Made by a program: the position numbers and the translations under genes. 64,000 bases of DNA from Trichoderma breve. Its lineage: Eukaryota; Ascomycota; Sordariomycetes; Hypocreales; Hypocreaceae. Of the stretch, positions 45,530 through 57,084 are shown piece by piece (within the stretch, counting starts at the first letter, position 1; every line of letters starts with the position of its first letter). The notes under the pieces are model-generated. The model was not told the origin of the DNA and made no database searches. It saw nothing but the letters and a program-made list of their open reading frames with translations. The stretch spans positions 2,356,001 through 2,420,000 of the forward strand of contig NC_079237.1 of the NCBI RefSeq assembly GCF_028502605.1, written 5' to 3'.

Positions 45530-45913
45530 ATACAACATAGTACCGTCAACATACACGCATAGATATGTGAGCCATACATATGGTCATGGATAATTGGCTT
45601 ACGTTTCAGCCATTTTGCACTTTTTTATGATATCCCACGGAATTAGTTCCCTTGACAGAATTTCTGGTTTTATGGGGGTTGGAATGGCGTTGGAGGCAAC
45701 AGATGAAGGATGTAAATGGTTGAGCTTGAGGACGCCTGCTGCTTACTGCCGCCTTGGCCTTGGCAGCAGCAGTTGGGATAAAAGAGGGTTACCGTCACGG
45801 AAGAAGGGGCAATAGCACTGCATGTATAAACTCAAACTATGCAAAAAAGGGGGGGCCGCGTAAAGTCGCTAGCAAAGCATTAGAAGCGCACAAGTAGCTA
45901 TTGTAAGAAGAAA
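45530..45913. other. convergent intergenic region
   Basis: This stretch holds the 3' ends of the BUR1 gene and the small membrane protein gene. A G-rich run occurs near 45850. Nothing else is seen. Confidence 0.5.
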
Positions 45914-46647
45914 TCATATATCAGAGTCGTCCTCTTCTTCAAGAATCGTCTGTGACAGAAGCCCAGCTGCAACACGGCGGCGTGAGGGAGAGGGATCCGG
46001 CCAGTACCACTCTCCCTCATTAGAGGACGAATCGTCTTTGAGAGTTGGCGTTGATAAGGACGACAGTGGTTTTTTGCCCTGGGAGGCACGTGAGTGAGGT
46101 CCTTGAGAGGTGCTGCCACTGTCTTGCATGCCGAGGTAGGATGTGATGACGGTTGAGGAGGTGGCCAGGGTGAAGCCGGCGAAGATGCCGACTGCTGCAG
46201 CAGTGGCGAGCTATGAAGAACAGATTAGCTGTGTCGTTTTACTTACATTAGAGGAGGTAGATGGTTTTCTTCTTGTTGGGCTTTATTATTATAGTGAAGA
46301 CGTACAAATGTATATAAAGGCTATATGTCAGATACGCAGGAGTTTATTAGCAACCAGTCCCACTAACACGTCAAAGCGACATAACAGAGGCGATAGCACA
46401 AGACATTTCATATCAAAAGGGGAAAATAACGCACCTGAAGAGCAAGAATAAAGTCAAAGACACCACGACACCAACTGGTAATGTACGCAACCAGGTATAT
46501 CGCCGGCGCAAACACGATGCGAATGGCGCTCAGGAGATACGACAAGGGTACGGAGGCCAGTCGCAAGGGGAAGAGTAAGATGCGGCCGAGAAAGGAGAAG
46601 ACGCGGAAAACGGGGCGGAGGTGGTCGAGGATGGCGGAGACGTCCAT
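45914..46647 (-). CDS. small two-TM membrane protein, not recognised
   Basis: Exons 46647..46435 and 46210..45914 give 169 residues, joined in phase 0 (LALQ to LATAAAVG; donor GTGCGT, acceptor CATAG). The N-terminal half is amphipathic to hydrophobic: FRVFSFLGRILLFPLRLASV, SYLLSAIRIVFAPAIYLVAY, then ATAAAVGIFAGFTLATSSTV across the splice. The C-terminal half (about residues 90-169) is polar, Ser-rich and ends acidic (ILEEEDDSDI), with a WYWPDPSPSRRR segment. I do not recognise the family; similar small proteins are likely in other ascomycetes. The start at 46647 has an AAAATGG context. An upstream in-frame ATG at 46869 would add 74 low-complexity residues and is less likely. Function unknown; endomembrane location is inferred. 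Confidence 0.65.
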
Positions 46648-48436
46648 TTTTGTGAGAAAATGTTTGTTGGCATGAGGGTGAAGATTTTTTGGGAGGTTTG
46701 AGGGTGGGAAGAAGTATGAGAGAGAGGTATGGAAAAGGTGGTGATTCAAGGGTACATTTGCATGGGGATATTGTTGTGGTATGAGTGAGGTGAGGTATGG
46801 GGTGTTGTGAGTGTGGCTGGGGAGGTGTGGCGGGGCTAACCTGGAGCTTAGCTGATACTGTATGTTCATATAATGCGAGAGATTGGGAGATGCGAAGATT
46901 GGATCTGGACTGGGATAGTATGTGGGTTTTGTATTTAATTAGAGTTGATTGATTCTTCTGAACTTGGTGGCTATCTTGTCAAGTTGAAGTGCTTGGTTGT
47001 GTATGACGGTTATAAGTTGGAGTGGCGCATGAGAATGCGGTCAAAAGATATGGGTGTAAGGATCTACCAGATCCAGATGATCGAGGGTTTCCGAGTGAAT
47101 ATTTAATGACCAAAGCATATTATTGTATGAAATGAGGAATTCTCAAAAGACGCTCTTGGCTATTATACTTCTTGATGGGTAGGTATGATTACTTGCATAC
47201 TAGGTATTTCGTGATGACAGCTGCGTACTAGGTATGGATATTAATAAACAACTTGGAGTTAGGTATCCGTCTTGGCTATTAATTAAATCACCGAAGCTGA
47301 CAGGTACCTGCTCTTGCTGCAATACAGGTACAGAAGCCCATCATTTGTGACTACCCGCGCAGGCTAAAGTTCCGGTTGTTAATAGAGTGTCGTCATGGCA
47401 GGACCAGGGAAAAATGTCCCGGATGTGGATAGCACGCTTGCAGCTCAGGTACAGGGAACCTCTGCAGCCCAGCGTCAGCATGTGTCCACCGACTGTACAT
47501 ATGTACCCAGTACGCCAGTGCTAATCCGCGCTGCACCCGGAGGTACTTGGCCAGGCCCAAGGCAAGAAAGAAGCATCAAACCACAGATAAGAGCAGCACA
47601 TTCCCCCACCACAAACCCCCCCCATGGGCCCGATCCTACTGGCCAGCTTCCCGCTCCAGTTCCTCCAACCCACGATCGTCTGCTGCACGACGGGCTGCCA
47701 CGGCACAGGCGAGACGACACGACAGCTGAAGGGGGAGAAAAAAAGGAACCTTACATACCTGGAACCCCCACGAGCGTCCCCTCTTACTGTACAGTAGGCG
47801 CTGCATGCAGAAGCCCCGAAAAAGGAACCCGGACGGAGGAGATTAGACAACCCAAGACAAGAACACACGGCCATCAGCAGAAAAAGGCCCCTCTCGCGCG
47901 CTTTGAGTGTTTGCCTCGGGAATTTCCACCCGGGGCCCGGAATCTGGAATTTGACGGACGGGATTGATTTGATTGCTGGGTCCTCGTTTTGATCGTTTCA
48001 TTTGATTGCTTGATCGGATTTCGCTGCAAGTCAAGACAAGACGGGCACAGCTCAGCACACCACGCAGCTCGTCGTCGAACAACATTCGGCCCCCAAAAAA
48101 CACCGCCGTTTAGAGCCGATCTAGATGACCTCTTGACCCAGACAGACACATCACATCGACACATCGAGATCCCTCAAAACCCCCACCGCCGTTTCATCCT
48201 CTCAGCACGCCGCAATCCAACCACGTTCGCCCAAGCATCGTCACGCGAGTCTCCCCGCTGCCCAGCCCTGCTCGCCGGTGCCTTGTGCAACGACAAGCCG
48301 CCAACCGGTCGCCTCTGCAACCCCCCTCTGACTCCCGCTAGCAGCCCATCCTCTGTCTGTGTCTGGGATTGTTGTTTTCTCTTCTCGCCCTCGCTTCCCA
48401 CGTCCCTGCCGCCACCCCTGGTCGGGTTCCCAAACC
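46648..48436. promoter_or_regulatory. 1.79-kb divergent promoter with clustered TAGGTA motifs
   Basis: Four TAGGTA motifs cluster at 47180, 47201, 47229 and 47260 in AT-rich DNA. The right half is C/T-rich leader of the SNF1 beta gene. The 190-codon ATG frame at 47395..47967 has no domain and low-complexity composition, and is probably chance. Confidence 0.5.
47180..47265. repeat. cluster of four TAGGTA motifs
   Basis: TAGGTA hexamers begin at 47180, 47201, 47229 and 47260, spaced 21-31 bp, two of them as ACTAGGTAT. They may be binding sites for an unknown factor or simply repeated sequence. Confidence 0.6.
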
Positions 48437-50060
48437 ATGGGTAACAACCATTCGGCGTCCAACAAGGCCGGCGGGCCTGGGTCTGGGTCTGGATCGCCTC
48501 CGCAGCCGCAGCCAGGCGTCGACTCTCAGTCTCAGTCTCCTCGCCAGCCTCAGCATCGCAAGGACGGATCCCGCAACATCATCCCCATCCACGGTGCCCG
48601 CGCCGCTGCCGCCACCGAGTCCTCGTCTCTCCAGGCCCAGGGCTCCATCGCCGCCTCCGTGCCCAATCCCAAGACCAAGAGCGTGCCCGCCACCGGCGTC
48701 TCCTCGCTCAGCGGCTCGCCGCATAGCAGCACCGTCTCCTCCGTCGCCAACGCCGCTGCCGCCGTTGCCGCGGCCGTCGTCGCCGGCAGCCCCAAACCGT
48801 CCGAGCCGCGACCCATCCTACGCGACGAACCCTCCAAGCCCGTTGCCGTCCCTATCGAGGGGTCTCTGGCGCGTCCTCATATCCCAGCCATCCCGCCAAA
48901 TTTCGATGCCCAGCTCTTTTCCAACAGTAGCCTGACGGACATGTACATGATGCGCCCGCCTCGCCTGCCGCTTCCCATTGAGGAGGAGGTCCACACGCCT
49001 GGCTCGCCCATCCTCGGACCCGACGAGAGCCTGGCCGATCTCGAGCTCGGCGAATCGTCCGAAGCCTTGACGAGGAAGAGCTCCGCGCTCAGCTCGGGCA
49101 CGGCCGAGGATGACGAGGGCGAGGAGCTACGCGTGGACAAGACCAGGCCCGTCGTTGCTACCAGGATTGAGTGGAGGGGAGGTGGTGAAAAGATTTGGGT
49201 TACCGGTACCATTTTCCACTGGAATCGAAAGCTCCGGCTGCGTCCTGTGTAAGTACTATGACTCCATAACAACAACAACAGAGTTGGTGCCTTAGCATGT
49301 GCCGACAATGTTTGCACATATTTTCTGATCTATATGGGTTTTGACTAACACAATTATGATTTACAGCGAGGGCCAACCAGGTGTCTTTGCCGCCACGATT
49401 CACGTGTTGCCCGGCACCCATCACATCCGCTTCTTGGTCGATGGGATTATGCAGACATCGCCCGAACTCCCTACCACTGTTGATTTTGGAAACAACTTGG
49501 TAAACTATATCGAGGTCAACCCCGATGACGTGTTGGCGACCAAAAAAGGCGAGGTTATCGAGGCTACCGAAGCCGCAAAGGAGAAGAGCGGATCTCAACC
49601 CGATTCTGAGTCCAAGGAAGAGCCCAAGGTGGCCAGGGGAAAGCCTGTCTTGCCGCAAGAGGCTTACAATGGTCAAATCCCACAGTACCTACTCGATTTC
49701 GACCAAGCTGAGGAATCGCCGGCCTATCGCAATGCCGTGTCCGCCATAGAGAAGCTGACGACACCGCCGAGCTTGCCCGGCTTCCTGGGCAAACCAATCC
49801 TCAACGCTGCGACCCTGATGAAGGATGACAACAGCGTCTTGAACATGCCCAACCATACCGTTTTGAATCACCTTGCGACCAGCAGTATCAAAAACAATGT
49901 TCTGGCTGTGTCAGCAACTACTAGATATCACAACAAGGTAAGTTGAGTTTCGGGAGTTTAAGGGGGGACTGTTACCGCTGGCGGTATTGGCTAACAATTT
50001 GGTGCTTTACAGTATGTCACTACAATTATTTACAAGCCTACTTCCACAGATGAAGGTTAA
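48437..50060 (+). CDS. SNF1/AMPK beta subunit (Gal83/Sip2 type)
   Basis: Three exons (48437..49248, 49367..49937, 50013..50060) give 476 residues. The N-terminus MGNNHS fits N-myristoylation. A long Ser/Pro/Ala-rich region (residues 5-220) follows. Then comes the glycogen-binding module (IEWRGGGEKIWVTGTIFHW ... GTHHIRFLVDGIMQTSPELP) and the C-terminal ASC domain (PQYLLDFDQ, LPGFLGKPILN, MPNHTVLNHLATSSIKN, YVTTIIYKP). The last exon codes for only 15 residues. The beta subunit scaffolds the kinase and gamma subunits of SNF1, sets localisation and targets it in glucose derepression and energy stress. The polar N-terminal half is longer than in yeast Gal83. Confidence 0.94.
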
Positions 50061-50550
50061 AGGGAGGTTTCCCTAAACAATGAGAGAAGGGGGAAGAAGA
50101 TGGATGAAGACGATGAGGATGGGTCGAAGACGCCGCTTTATGGCGTTTCAATGAGGGTTAATGTGTATTATTTTTATTTGTTTCCCGCACCCCCCCTTTT
50201 TACTCTATTTCCTCTATTCATGGAGGGGTATTCTGTTTACTTTTTTTATTTGTTAAATGCCATGATATGGGCATTTTTACATGGGATGGTGGAAATCAGC
50301 TGCGGGTTATTATATCTCTGGCTTATTATGGTGAAGAAGCCTGGTGGCTGCAGTAGAGATCCGAGGGGTTCGCAATGAACCAACCAGATAGACAGATGGG
50401 CGAGATGTATGAATGCTCGCACAATTTACAGTGCAGTTTGGTTATTTCCTCCTCCTTTTTCACGCTGACCCCATCATTGCTTCTTTGTGTGTGTCTATTA
50501 CTGGTTTATTTTTTTTTTATCTTCTTTTTTGTATTCTTTCTCTTATATTT
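50061..50550. other. convergent intergenic region
   Basis: This stretch is T-rich on the plus strand and holds the 3' ends of the SNF1 beta and KAE1 genes. No gene is seen. Confidence 0.5.
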
Positions 50551-51723
50551 CTAGTCCCTCCACTCGACATATACATCGTCCGTTCTGAAACGCTGCGTGC
50601 ACACGCTCTCTTCAAGTGACGTGCGGAAACCCGTTCTATACGCCAACAGCCCGGCATGCGCAATCATGATGCCATTGTCGATGCAGAATCTCTCGTCCAT
50701 GGCAAAGACGCTGCCGCCTCGCTCCTTGGCCATGCTCGCAATCATGTCCTGCAGCCGCTCGTTGCAGCCCACGCCGCCGACGATGAGGACCTCGCTGCTG
50801 CCCACGTGGGCCATGGCCCGCTCGGTGATCTCGACCAGCATGGCGAAGATGGTCTCCTGCAGGGAGAAGCACAGGTCTTCGGTGGTGAAACCTGCGCCTT
50901 CGGGGCCGAGCTGGAGGAGCTGTGCGGCTAGGGCCTCTGCGCTGGCGAGGATGCCGGAGAAGGAGCAGTCCATGCCCTTGACGACATAGGGGAGGTCGAG
51001 CAGCTTGGTGCCCTTCTTGGCCAGCTGCTCGATGTTGTAGCCCGGCGCTGGGTCGTTGCTGATGTTGAGGACGCGGGCGAAGCGGTCGAGACAGTTGCCC
51101 ACGGCGATGTCGAGCGTCTCACCAAAGATGCGATAGCGCTTCTCAGCGTAGGCAATCACCTGCGAGTTGCCGCCGCTGACATAGAGCACAACGGGGTTGT
51201 CGGCGCCCGTCACATCACGGCCCATCTCGATATGTCCCACACAGTGGTTGACGCCCACCAGCGGCTTGTCCCACAGCAAGGCCAGGGTGCGGGCTCCGAT
51301 GGCCACGCTGGTCAGCGGAGCGCCCATGCCGGGACCCTGAGTGAAGCAGATGCAGTCGACGTCGGCGGGCGTGATGCCGGCCTCGGCAATGGCGCGGCGC
51401 GCAAGGGCGACGAACTCGGTGCGGTGGTGCAGCGCCGTGTCTTTGGGGAGGAAGCCCGTGCCTGGGGGGGAGATGAAGGTGTGGCGGAGGTTGGAGAGGA
51501 TGGTGGTTGAGGTTGTAGTGTGGCGGATAAGGCCGATGCCGAGCTTGTTGGCGGAGCCCTCGCACCCGAGGGCGATCCATGATGATTTGGAGGTCGCGGC
51601 GGCCATGTCTGATGTAGCTGAGGATGTAGATGTGGATGTAGAGGTATTGGAGGTGGGTGTGATGGAGGTAGAGGCAGAGGTTGGAAGATGCGGCACTGGA
51701 GAAGCGACGCTGGCAGCGGCCAT
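50551..51723 (-). CDS. KAE1: KAE1/OSGEP, tRNA t6A threonylcarbamoyltransferase
   Basis: This is a single exon of 390 residues if started at the first ATG (51723); a second ATG at 51606 ([20 protein letters not shown]) gives 351 residues, the usual size. ASKHA-fold motifs are intact: [25 protein letters not shown], the metal-binding [36 protein letters not shown] and [10 protein letters not shown]. As the catalytic subunit of KEOPS/EKC it transfers threonylcarbamoyl to A37 of ANN-decoding tRNAs and also affects telomeres and transcription. The extra 39 residues of the long form are Ser/Thr/Pro-rich and of uncertain reality. Confidence 0.95.
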   Translation of the reverse strand: MAAASVASPVPHLPTSASTSITPTSNTSTSTSTSSATSDMAAATSKSSWIALGCEGSANKLGIGLIRHTTTSTTILSNLRHTFISPPGTGFLPKDTALHHRTEFVALARRAIAEAGITPADVDCICFTQGPGMGAPLTSVAIGARTLALLWDKPLVGVNHCVGHIEMGRDVTGADNPVVLYVSGGNSQVIAYAEKRYRIFGETLDIAVGNCLDRFARVLNISNDPAPGYNIEQLAKKGTKLLDLPYVVKGMDCSFSGILASAEALAAQLLQLGPEGAGFTTEDLCFSLQETIFAMLVEITERAMAHVGSSEVLIVGGVGCNERLQDMIASMAKERGGSVFAMDERFCIDNGIMIAHAGLLAYRTGFRTSLEESVCTQRFRTDDVYVEWRD

Positions 51724-52525
51724 GCTGGGCGACTGGAGGGTCGAGATGATTCTCAGTGGCTTTCTGTGGGAGATGAAGCAGTTGGTGATACTGCGCTACG
51801 TTTGCGCCCGGCCGGCGATGCTCTTGATGTACGGGATGTGGTGACTCTTTCACGGAGCGGCTTCCAGGTGGGGGATTTAGATATCGCTATCTAGAGGCCG
51901 TTCGTTGTCTTGATGGCTCTCTTGCAGAAGTGAGGCTGTTCTGAAAAGGGAAACGGCAAATGGTTTTATCAAAATACAGAATCGAAAGAAAATAAATAGT
52001 AAACCTCTGGAAATTTGGGATGTTCGCCTAGCAAAATGATGGATGATGATGCGTTCAACATTCACGAGAAACGTCAAAAAGAAAAAAAATGGAGGGGTTC
52101 GTTGCAGCGTAGCAGTTGGCCAGAAGCAGAAAATAGCGGGGCGCCGCCAATGGCTCGCTCACTTGCAGCAAGCATTTGGCATCCTTCCCTTTTTGCGGTT
52201 GATTGTGCTCGTACGCTCCTTCCCAATTTCTGTATCTCTGCCGTTTCAAAGCATCCATCCTGCGCCGGCTTATGTAAGATTGCAATGCTCTCTCGTTGAA
52301 CTCGTATTTGTACAGGATTCCGTAATCCCTCCTCTTTGCTCCTCTCTGTAAAGCTTCATATTCCTCCATTCACCGCGGCTCAAGTTCTACTCCCGCCAAC
52401 GCGCTGCCCTTTCTCCGAGGCACTGGGATTTGCGAGACTCGGCGACCCTGTCGGCAAATCCCCTTTAGCGCTCCCAGGACTCGCTCTGTCATCAACCACC
52501 CTCGCACTAAAGCGCTGCTCTTCCC

Positions 52526-52553
52526 TGGCCTGGGCCTGGCCTGGCCTGGCCCG
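52526..52553. repeat. GGCCTG/GGGCCTG tandem repeat
   Basis: About four to five units of a 5-6 bp GGCCTG motif occur in tandem. Nothing suggests a role. Confidence 0.6.
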
Positions 52554-53011
52554 CTTCGGCCCTGTACCACCACGGCATGTACTCTTGCGGTGCGCCTTTT
52601 ACTCGGCCAATACCTGCCTGCCTGGTACTACCATGTCCCCCATTGAGTGCGTGCTTCTGCCGCCTGTGTGGGCGGAAATCCCCCAAAAATCCACTTGCAG
52701 CCGTTCCCGCGGTCCACATCGACCACTCACTTTCTTTCCCCTCGACTTTTTTCCTTTACCCTCTAGCTGGGAGCAGGAAAAAAAAAACACCCACCAAGCA
52801 CAAGAAGAAAATTCACCCATCCAGGTCGCTGGTCCGTTGCAAAAATCTCTCATGATAGGAACTGGCCATGAGACATTGGATGTTTTGCGTTCCGGTTTGT
52901 CGTGCCCTTGGCTGCAAGGCAGAATCCCCCTTTGAACCCGATTGTGTGTCGGCGCCTTTGCCTACTTCTCTTTCGTCAGCCTACAGCTAACGGCAGCCTC
53001 GCAGCAGACAC

Positions 53012-53189
53012 AGTCAAGATGAGAACGGACACGAAGCTTCTGTTATCAGCCATGGCCAGCGTCCAGCTTCCAACGGCCTGCTACCGAATGCTGTCGATGC
53101 CATGGCGATCTCGACCGTACATGAGAACCGGCGAGCTCACGTTGCGCAGCCTGCTTCCCCTCACGTCATCCGCCCTGGTCGCCATGAGG
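53012..53189 (+). other. possible orphan exon of an unrecognised gene
   Basis: After a CTAAC branch site at about 52986 and several close AG acceptors (up to CACAG at 53011), one frame reads QDENGHEASVISHG and on to HVIRPGRHE with coding-like codons, ending exactly at GAG|GTGAGA, a good donor. A second frame is also open: the ATG at 53019 gives 57 residues (MRTDTKLLLSAMASVQ onward, stop at 53190-53192). No upstream or downstream exon could be joined with confidence, and no family is recognised. It may be an exon, a small-protein gene, or a relic. Confidence 0.3.
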
Positions 53190-53664
53190 TGAGACCAGGC
53201 TGCGTCACGACACCCACCTTGCGAAAAAGCTCGCACAAAAAGGACAAGCTCTTCCTCTTCCATCGCCGACTCATATACACTTTATCACACGAATTGGATG
53301 GCGCACGAAGAAATATTTCTCTCTGGTCAAAGCCGGTTCGAGGTTTCGTATGATTTTTTTCTTTTACTTGATTTGCTCCCGTTGGGGGGGCTTCTTCCTC
53401 TTCTAATCCTAAAGCACCAACCCCAACTCCCAACTCCTCGCATTGCCTTGACCAAGGCTAAGGTACTATACATCGGTCGTTTCCGTCTACCTCGAAAATA
53501 TCACTCCTCCTCCCAAACCTCCCCCCGTCCCGTCCGTTCTTGAGAACCCTTCAATACCAGCGTGTTTGGAGAAAAAAAGAGAGCTGAAAATTTATATACA
53601 CCTCCACACACCCATACTCATACAGGGATGCAGTACCGGATTCATCGGGGAGAGGGGGGTTTCT

Positions 53665-55770
53665 TTATGATGCCGCCTGCGCCTGTTGGACTGCAGGAGG
53701 GTGCGGCGCTTGCGGCTGCTGTTGCGGTTGTGGCGGCGGCGGTAGCACTCTGTTTCCATTTGCTACACCGTTTACCGCTTCTGGAGGGGCCGTTGGCCTC
53801 GCCCGGAAGATATATGGGCTGAGAGGGATGGTAGCCCTAAACTTCAGCGCTCTTGTGTCAAAGGGATCAACCTCATATACTGGAGGCTCATCGTCTTCAT
53901 CGTCAGAGTCATACTTCCACCGGTCCGAGTACTCGTACGCGTCTGCCCGAGAAGGTGTCGAAAGACCTCTTCGATCGATCCAGAGCCGTTGGAGTCGGCC
54001 GATACGGCGTCGGAACGCCGGCTGATTAGTTTGTGGTGTCTCGTCAACGTCCGCACCACGGAACTGGAATACTGGCAGCTCTAGCTTGTCCAGTTGCATA
54101 GGCTCAGGTACGTCGTCGACATCCATCGACTCTGAAGACGTTGACGCCGGCGGCGTCATTAAGTATTGCGTCTTTGCCGGTCTGAACTTGAGCTCCATAC
54201 CCAATGCTTTTACCGGCGAAAGCGGATCTCGAGTGAGATCAATATGATTCTGGTTCCACCTCCGATGATTCTGCACCTTGGTCTCAATCTCATTACGGAG
54301 TTCATTTTCCTTCTCGGCAAGCTGGTCAGAAAGCAGCACAAGGTCTTGTTCGTGCGAGCGTCCATCGGGCCGCACCGGCACCCGGACCTGTGTCGTAGGC
54401 CGCTGGGCTCCGGCAGCTTCTACAGGCTTTCGCTTCTGAGACTGTGTAATTCCCATCGTGTCAGTGCCAAGTGGCTTTATACGTGTTGGGGGCCAAGCTG
54501 GCCTGGGTTCAAAACATACCTTTTGGTTGACTAGGTCTTCGTCGTCGCCCTTGATGCCTAGTTTTGTCTTGATCTGCTTTAGACGAGCCCTTTCTTCGAA
54601 AATAGCCCGATCCATTTGCAATAGATCTCGTTTCATCATCTCTCGCTCGTATGCGAACAGCACCAGCTGGCGGCCATCCTCGAGCTCGCGACGGAAACGC
54701 TTGAGCGTCTCGGCGATCTTGGTGTCTCTGGACCTTGTTTTCCTTGTCTGCCTGACCTCCCGCCGTCTGAAGCAGACGTATGGGTCGGTGTCATCAGTCT
54801 CCTGATGTGTTTCAAATTTGATGGTTGGGTGCAGTGGTTTGTTTCCTTCCTCCTGCCGCTTGGACTTCCAGTACTCGTATATCTGCTTGGCGTGCTGCAA
54901 TATGGATGCAGATCCAAGCTGATTGAGGCCGGGCACCATCATATCATAGCCGACAACAGTATTGTCGACTGATGCAAATGGCGTTTGCTCCGTTGCGGTG
55001 TCTTCGAACACCTCCATGATGCGTTCGAAGTCATCCTCGCTGAGCAACCCAGCGGCGGGAGGATTACTATTATATGATTTGAGAAATTCATTGTCATCAG
55101 CTGTCATGTCATATTGACAGCTAATACACTCCTCCACTGTCTGAGAAAATCGGATATAAGAGGAAGGTTTGTGAAAGGCTGCGGGATAGAGGCCATCATA
55201 GCTGATGTCGCTTTCCTGCGGTGGAGGCACAGGAATTTCTTGATCATTGCTTGTGCCCGCCTCTTTTAGAATGGATTGGAGATGATATTCCTACAAAAGA
55301 AAGAAGAAAAAGAGAAGATGTCAGTATATATTACGTTTGAAGAAAGAAAAAGGAAGAGGAAAAAGTGATGAAGAAAAGATGACGACAGAAAAAAAAAAAG
55401 AATGAAAATGAATAATATGGAAAAAAGAGGAGTGATCAAATACTAGAGTGAGATACATGAGGATGGGAGATGCCATCATATTTGCAGCACTCCGTATATG
55501 CCATCTCGACTTATACGCCGGTAGGCAAAAGGCAAGGCAAAGGTAAGGCAAGGAGACAGCACGTGACCGGCCACGTGATATCAGAAGTTGCGGTGGCGTG
55601 GATATGGAGGGAAAAGGACTCACATTTTCCTCAGTCTGGTCGACTCCGGTCGCGATTTGCGACTCGGTAAGTAGTGATTCATACTCAGTAGCATCGATCT
55701 GATCCTCTCTGAGCACGGGAAGAGTGGTTTTGACCGTCAACTTCTTGACTCGGACTTTGCGGGATGACAT
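53665..55770 (-). CDS. EPL1: enhancer of polycomb-like protein, NuA4 subunit
   Basis: Exons 55770..55624 and 55290..53665 (333-nt intron) give 590 residues. The basic start MSSRKVRVKKLTVK and the EPcA region (EENEYHLQSILKEAG, IPVPPPQESDISYDGLY, FSQTVEECISCQYDMTADD, DDFERIMEVFEDTA, ADPYVCFRRREVRQTRKTR-like stretch) are diagnostic. A coiled-coil segment follows (EREMMKRDLLQMDRAIFEER). The C-terminal 200 residues are polar, acidic and end Pro/Gln-rich. Epl1 bridges Esa1, Yng2 and Eaf6 to form piccolo NuA4 and anchors it in the H4/H2A acetyltransferase complex. It is nuclear. Confidence 0.94.
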
Positions 55771-57084
55771 GTTGCCAGGGTGGTGAAGGACGGCAGAAAG
55801 CCAGCGGAAAATCCGCAAAAAAAAGAGATCAAGTCATAAATCGAGACGTCCGCAGTCGCCTGTTGATAACAGATGGACGATTTAGGCGTTGTGGTTTGGG
55901 TTTTTTGATGGCTCAATGCTCGCGTTCGATGAGGTGACGTTGAGGTTGTTTTGCCGCGCGAAGATTTTTCACTGGTGCAAAGCCTGGAAATTTGCGGCTG
56001 TTTGATGGCGAGCGCTGGTCCGCCCCAAAGTCACGGCGCCATAGTATTTGGCGGGCGCAGGTACATGTGGGCGCTCGGGCCACCCCCTCCTTTTGGCTCT
56101 CCCTCTCCCCTGAAGTCGCCAGCAAGGCCCACGCGCTGCGCTGCTGAGCAAAAAAAACAGTGGGCGAGTGGTGCCTAGGCATTGGCACACTGGGCGAGGC
56201 GCGCCTCTGGTTGGCTGGGCGGCGGGCCACAAAGGAGCCCAAAACGCGCCCAGGCAGCCGGAGAGGAGCCGAAAGTTGGCATGGCGGGTTTTTGCTTTTC
56301 TGCCATCGCTATCTTTAGGTAAGCAAGCAAGCACCACTGCACCAGTACAAAGAAGCTGTGACGCTTCCGTGCTGCTTCTACATGTAAGGTATTGGACGGC
56401 TTCATGCAGGTGAACCGTGCTCATGTATTGGCTCTATCATAACTCTAACTCTATTACACTCTTGGCTCACGTTATTTACCTATTAGACTAGTATGTACTA
56501 AGATGCGTGATGATAGAATTGAATCATTGCAAGCTTCTTTATCAGCCATAAGCTTCCAGCCACGAGGTAAAGTACACATAGAGTTCTGCCATTAGAGGTT
56601 AAAGTTACCTCCCAACTTTATCTTGCAGAATGACACCACGATGAAATACCTTCTTTTTTTTGCCATGCAAATCATCTGCAGCATCTAAAATTAGACATGA
56701 TGACATCTAAGATACAGCCATTTTTGGCAATATTATTTTCTTCAATTCTCGCAAGGCTGAATTGAATTGCTGTTTCTGCCCAGCAGCAGCAGCAAGCGGC
56801 TTACATACTCGTACATATTCGTCGTATCTCCTGTAGAGGCAATCTCAAGGGACATGGTCCGTGCACATGACCAGCTACCCCTCTAGGAGAATGTCGGCCT
56901 TGTACCGTAAATAATACAAGCCTTACATTAGTAGGTAGACGCAGACGACATTCATGACTGCTGCAGATACATGACCGCTACATATCACAACCAGCCTCAC
57001 GCCCACCAACTATCCGCTGCATTTCCTCCTCAAACACCATTTTTATCGAGACACCGCTAGCGCAAGAGTCGCTGCGCCTGCAAC
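55771..57084. promoter_or_regulatory. 1.31-kb divergent promoter, EPL1 and calcineurin B genes
   Basis: The left half is GC-rich with a GGCGCC-type core region; the right half is AT-rich with TAGGTA/TACCTA at 56316, 56477 and 56932. No gene is supported. Confidence 0.5.

Larger units (their letters stand above)
51724..53664. other. 1.94-kb region upstream of KAE1 with a coding-like pocket
   Basis: Between the KAE1 start and the EPL1 stop lie the KAE1 promoter and EPL1 3' UTR. A GGCCT-rich tandem repeat sits at about 52526..52553. A roughly 180-bp coding-like stretch with splice signals at both ends lies at about 52997..53190 on the plus strand. I could not build a complete gene. Confidence 0.45.

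Noticed and set aside
47395..47967. 190-codon ATG frame upstream of SNF1 beta
   Set aside because: Low-complexity Pro/Thr/Arg composition without domain; probably chance in C-rich leader DNA.
52336..52935. 199-codon frame upstream of KAE1
   Set aside because: Spans the GGCCT repeat and a poly-A run, with no domain; considered chance.
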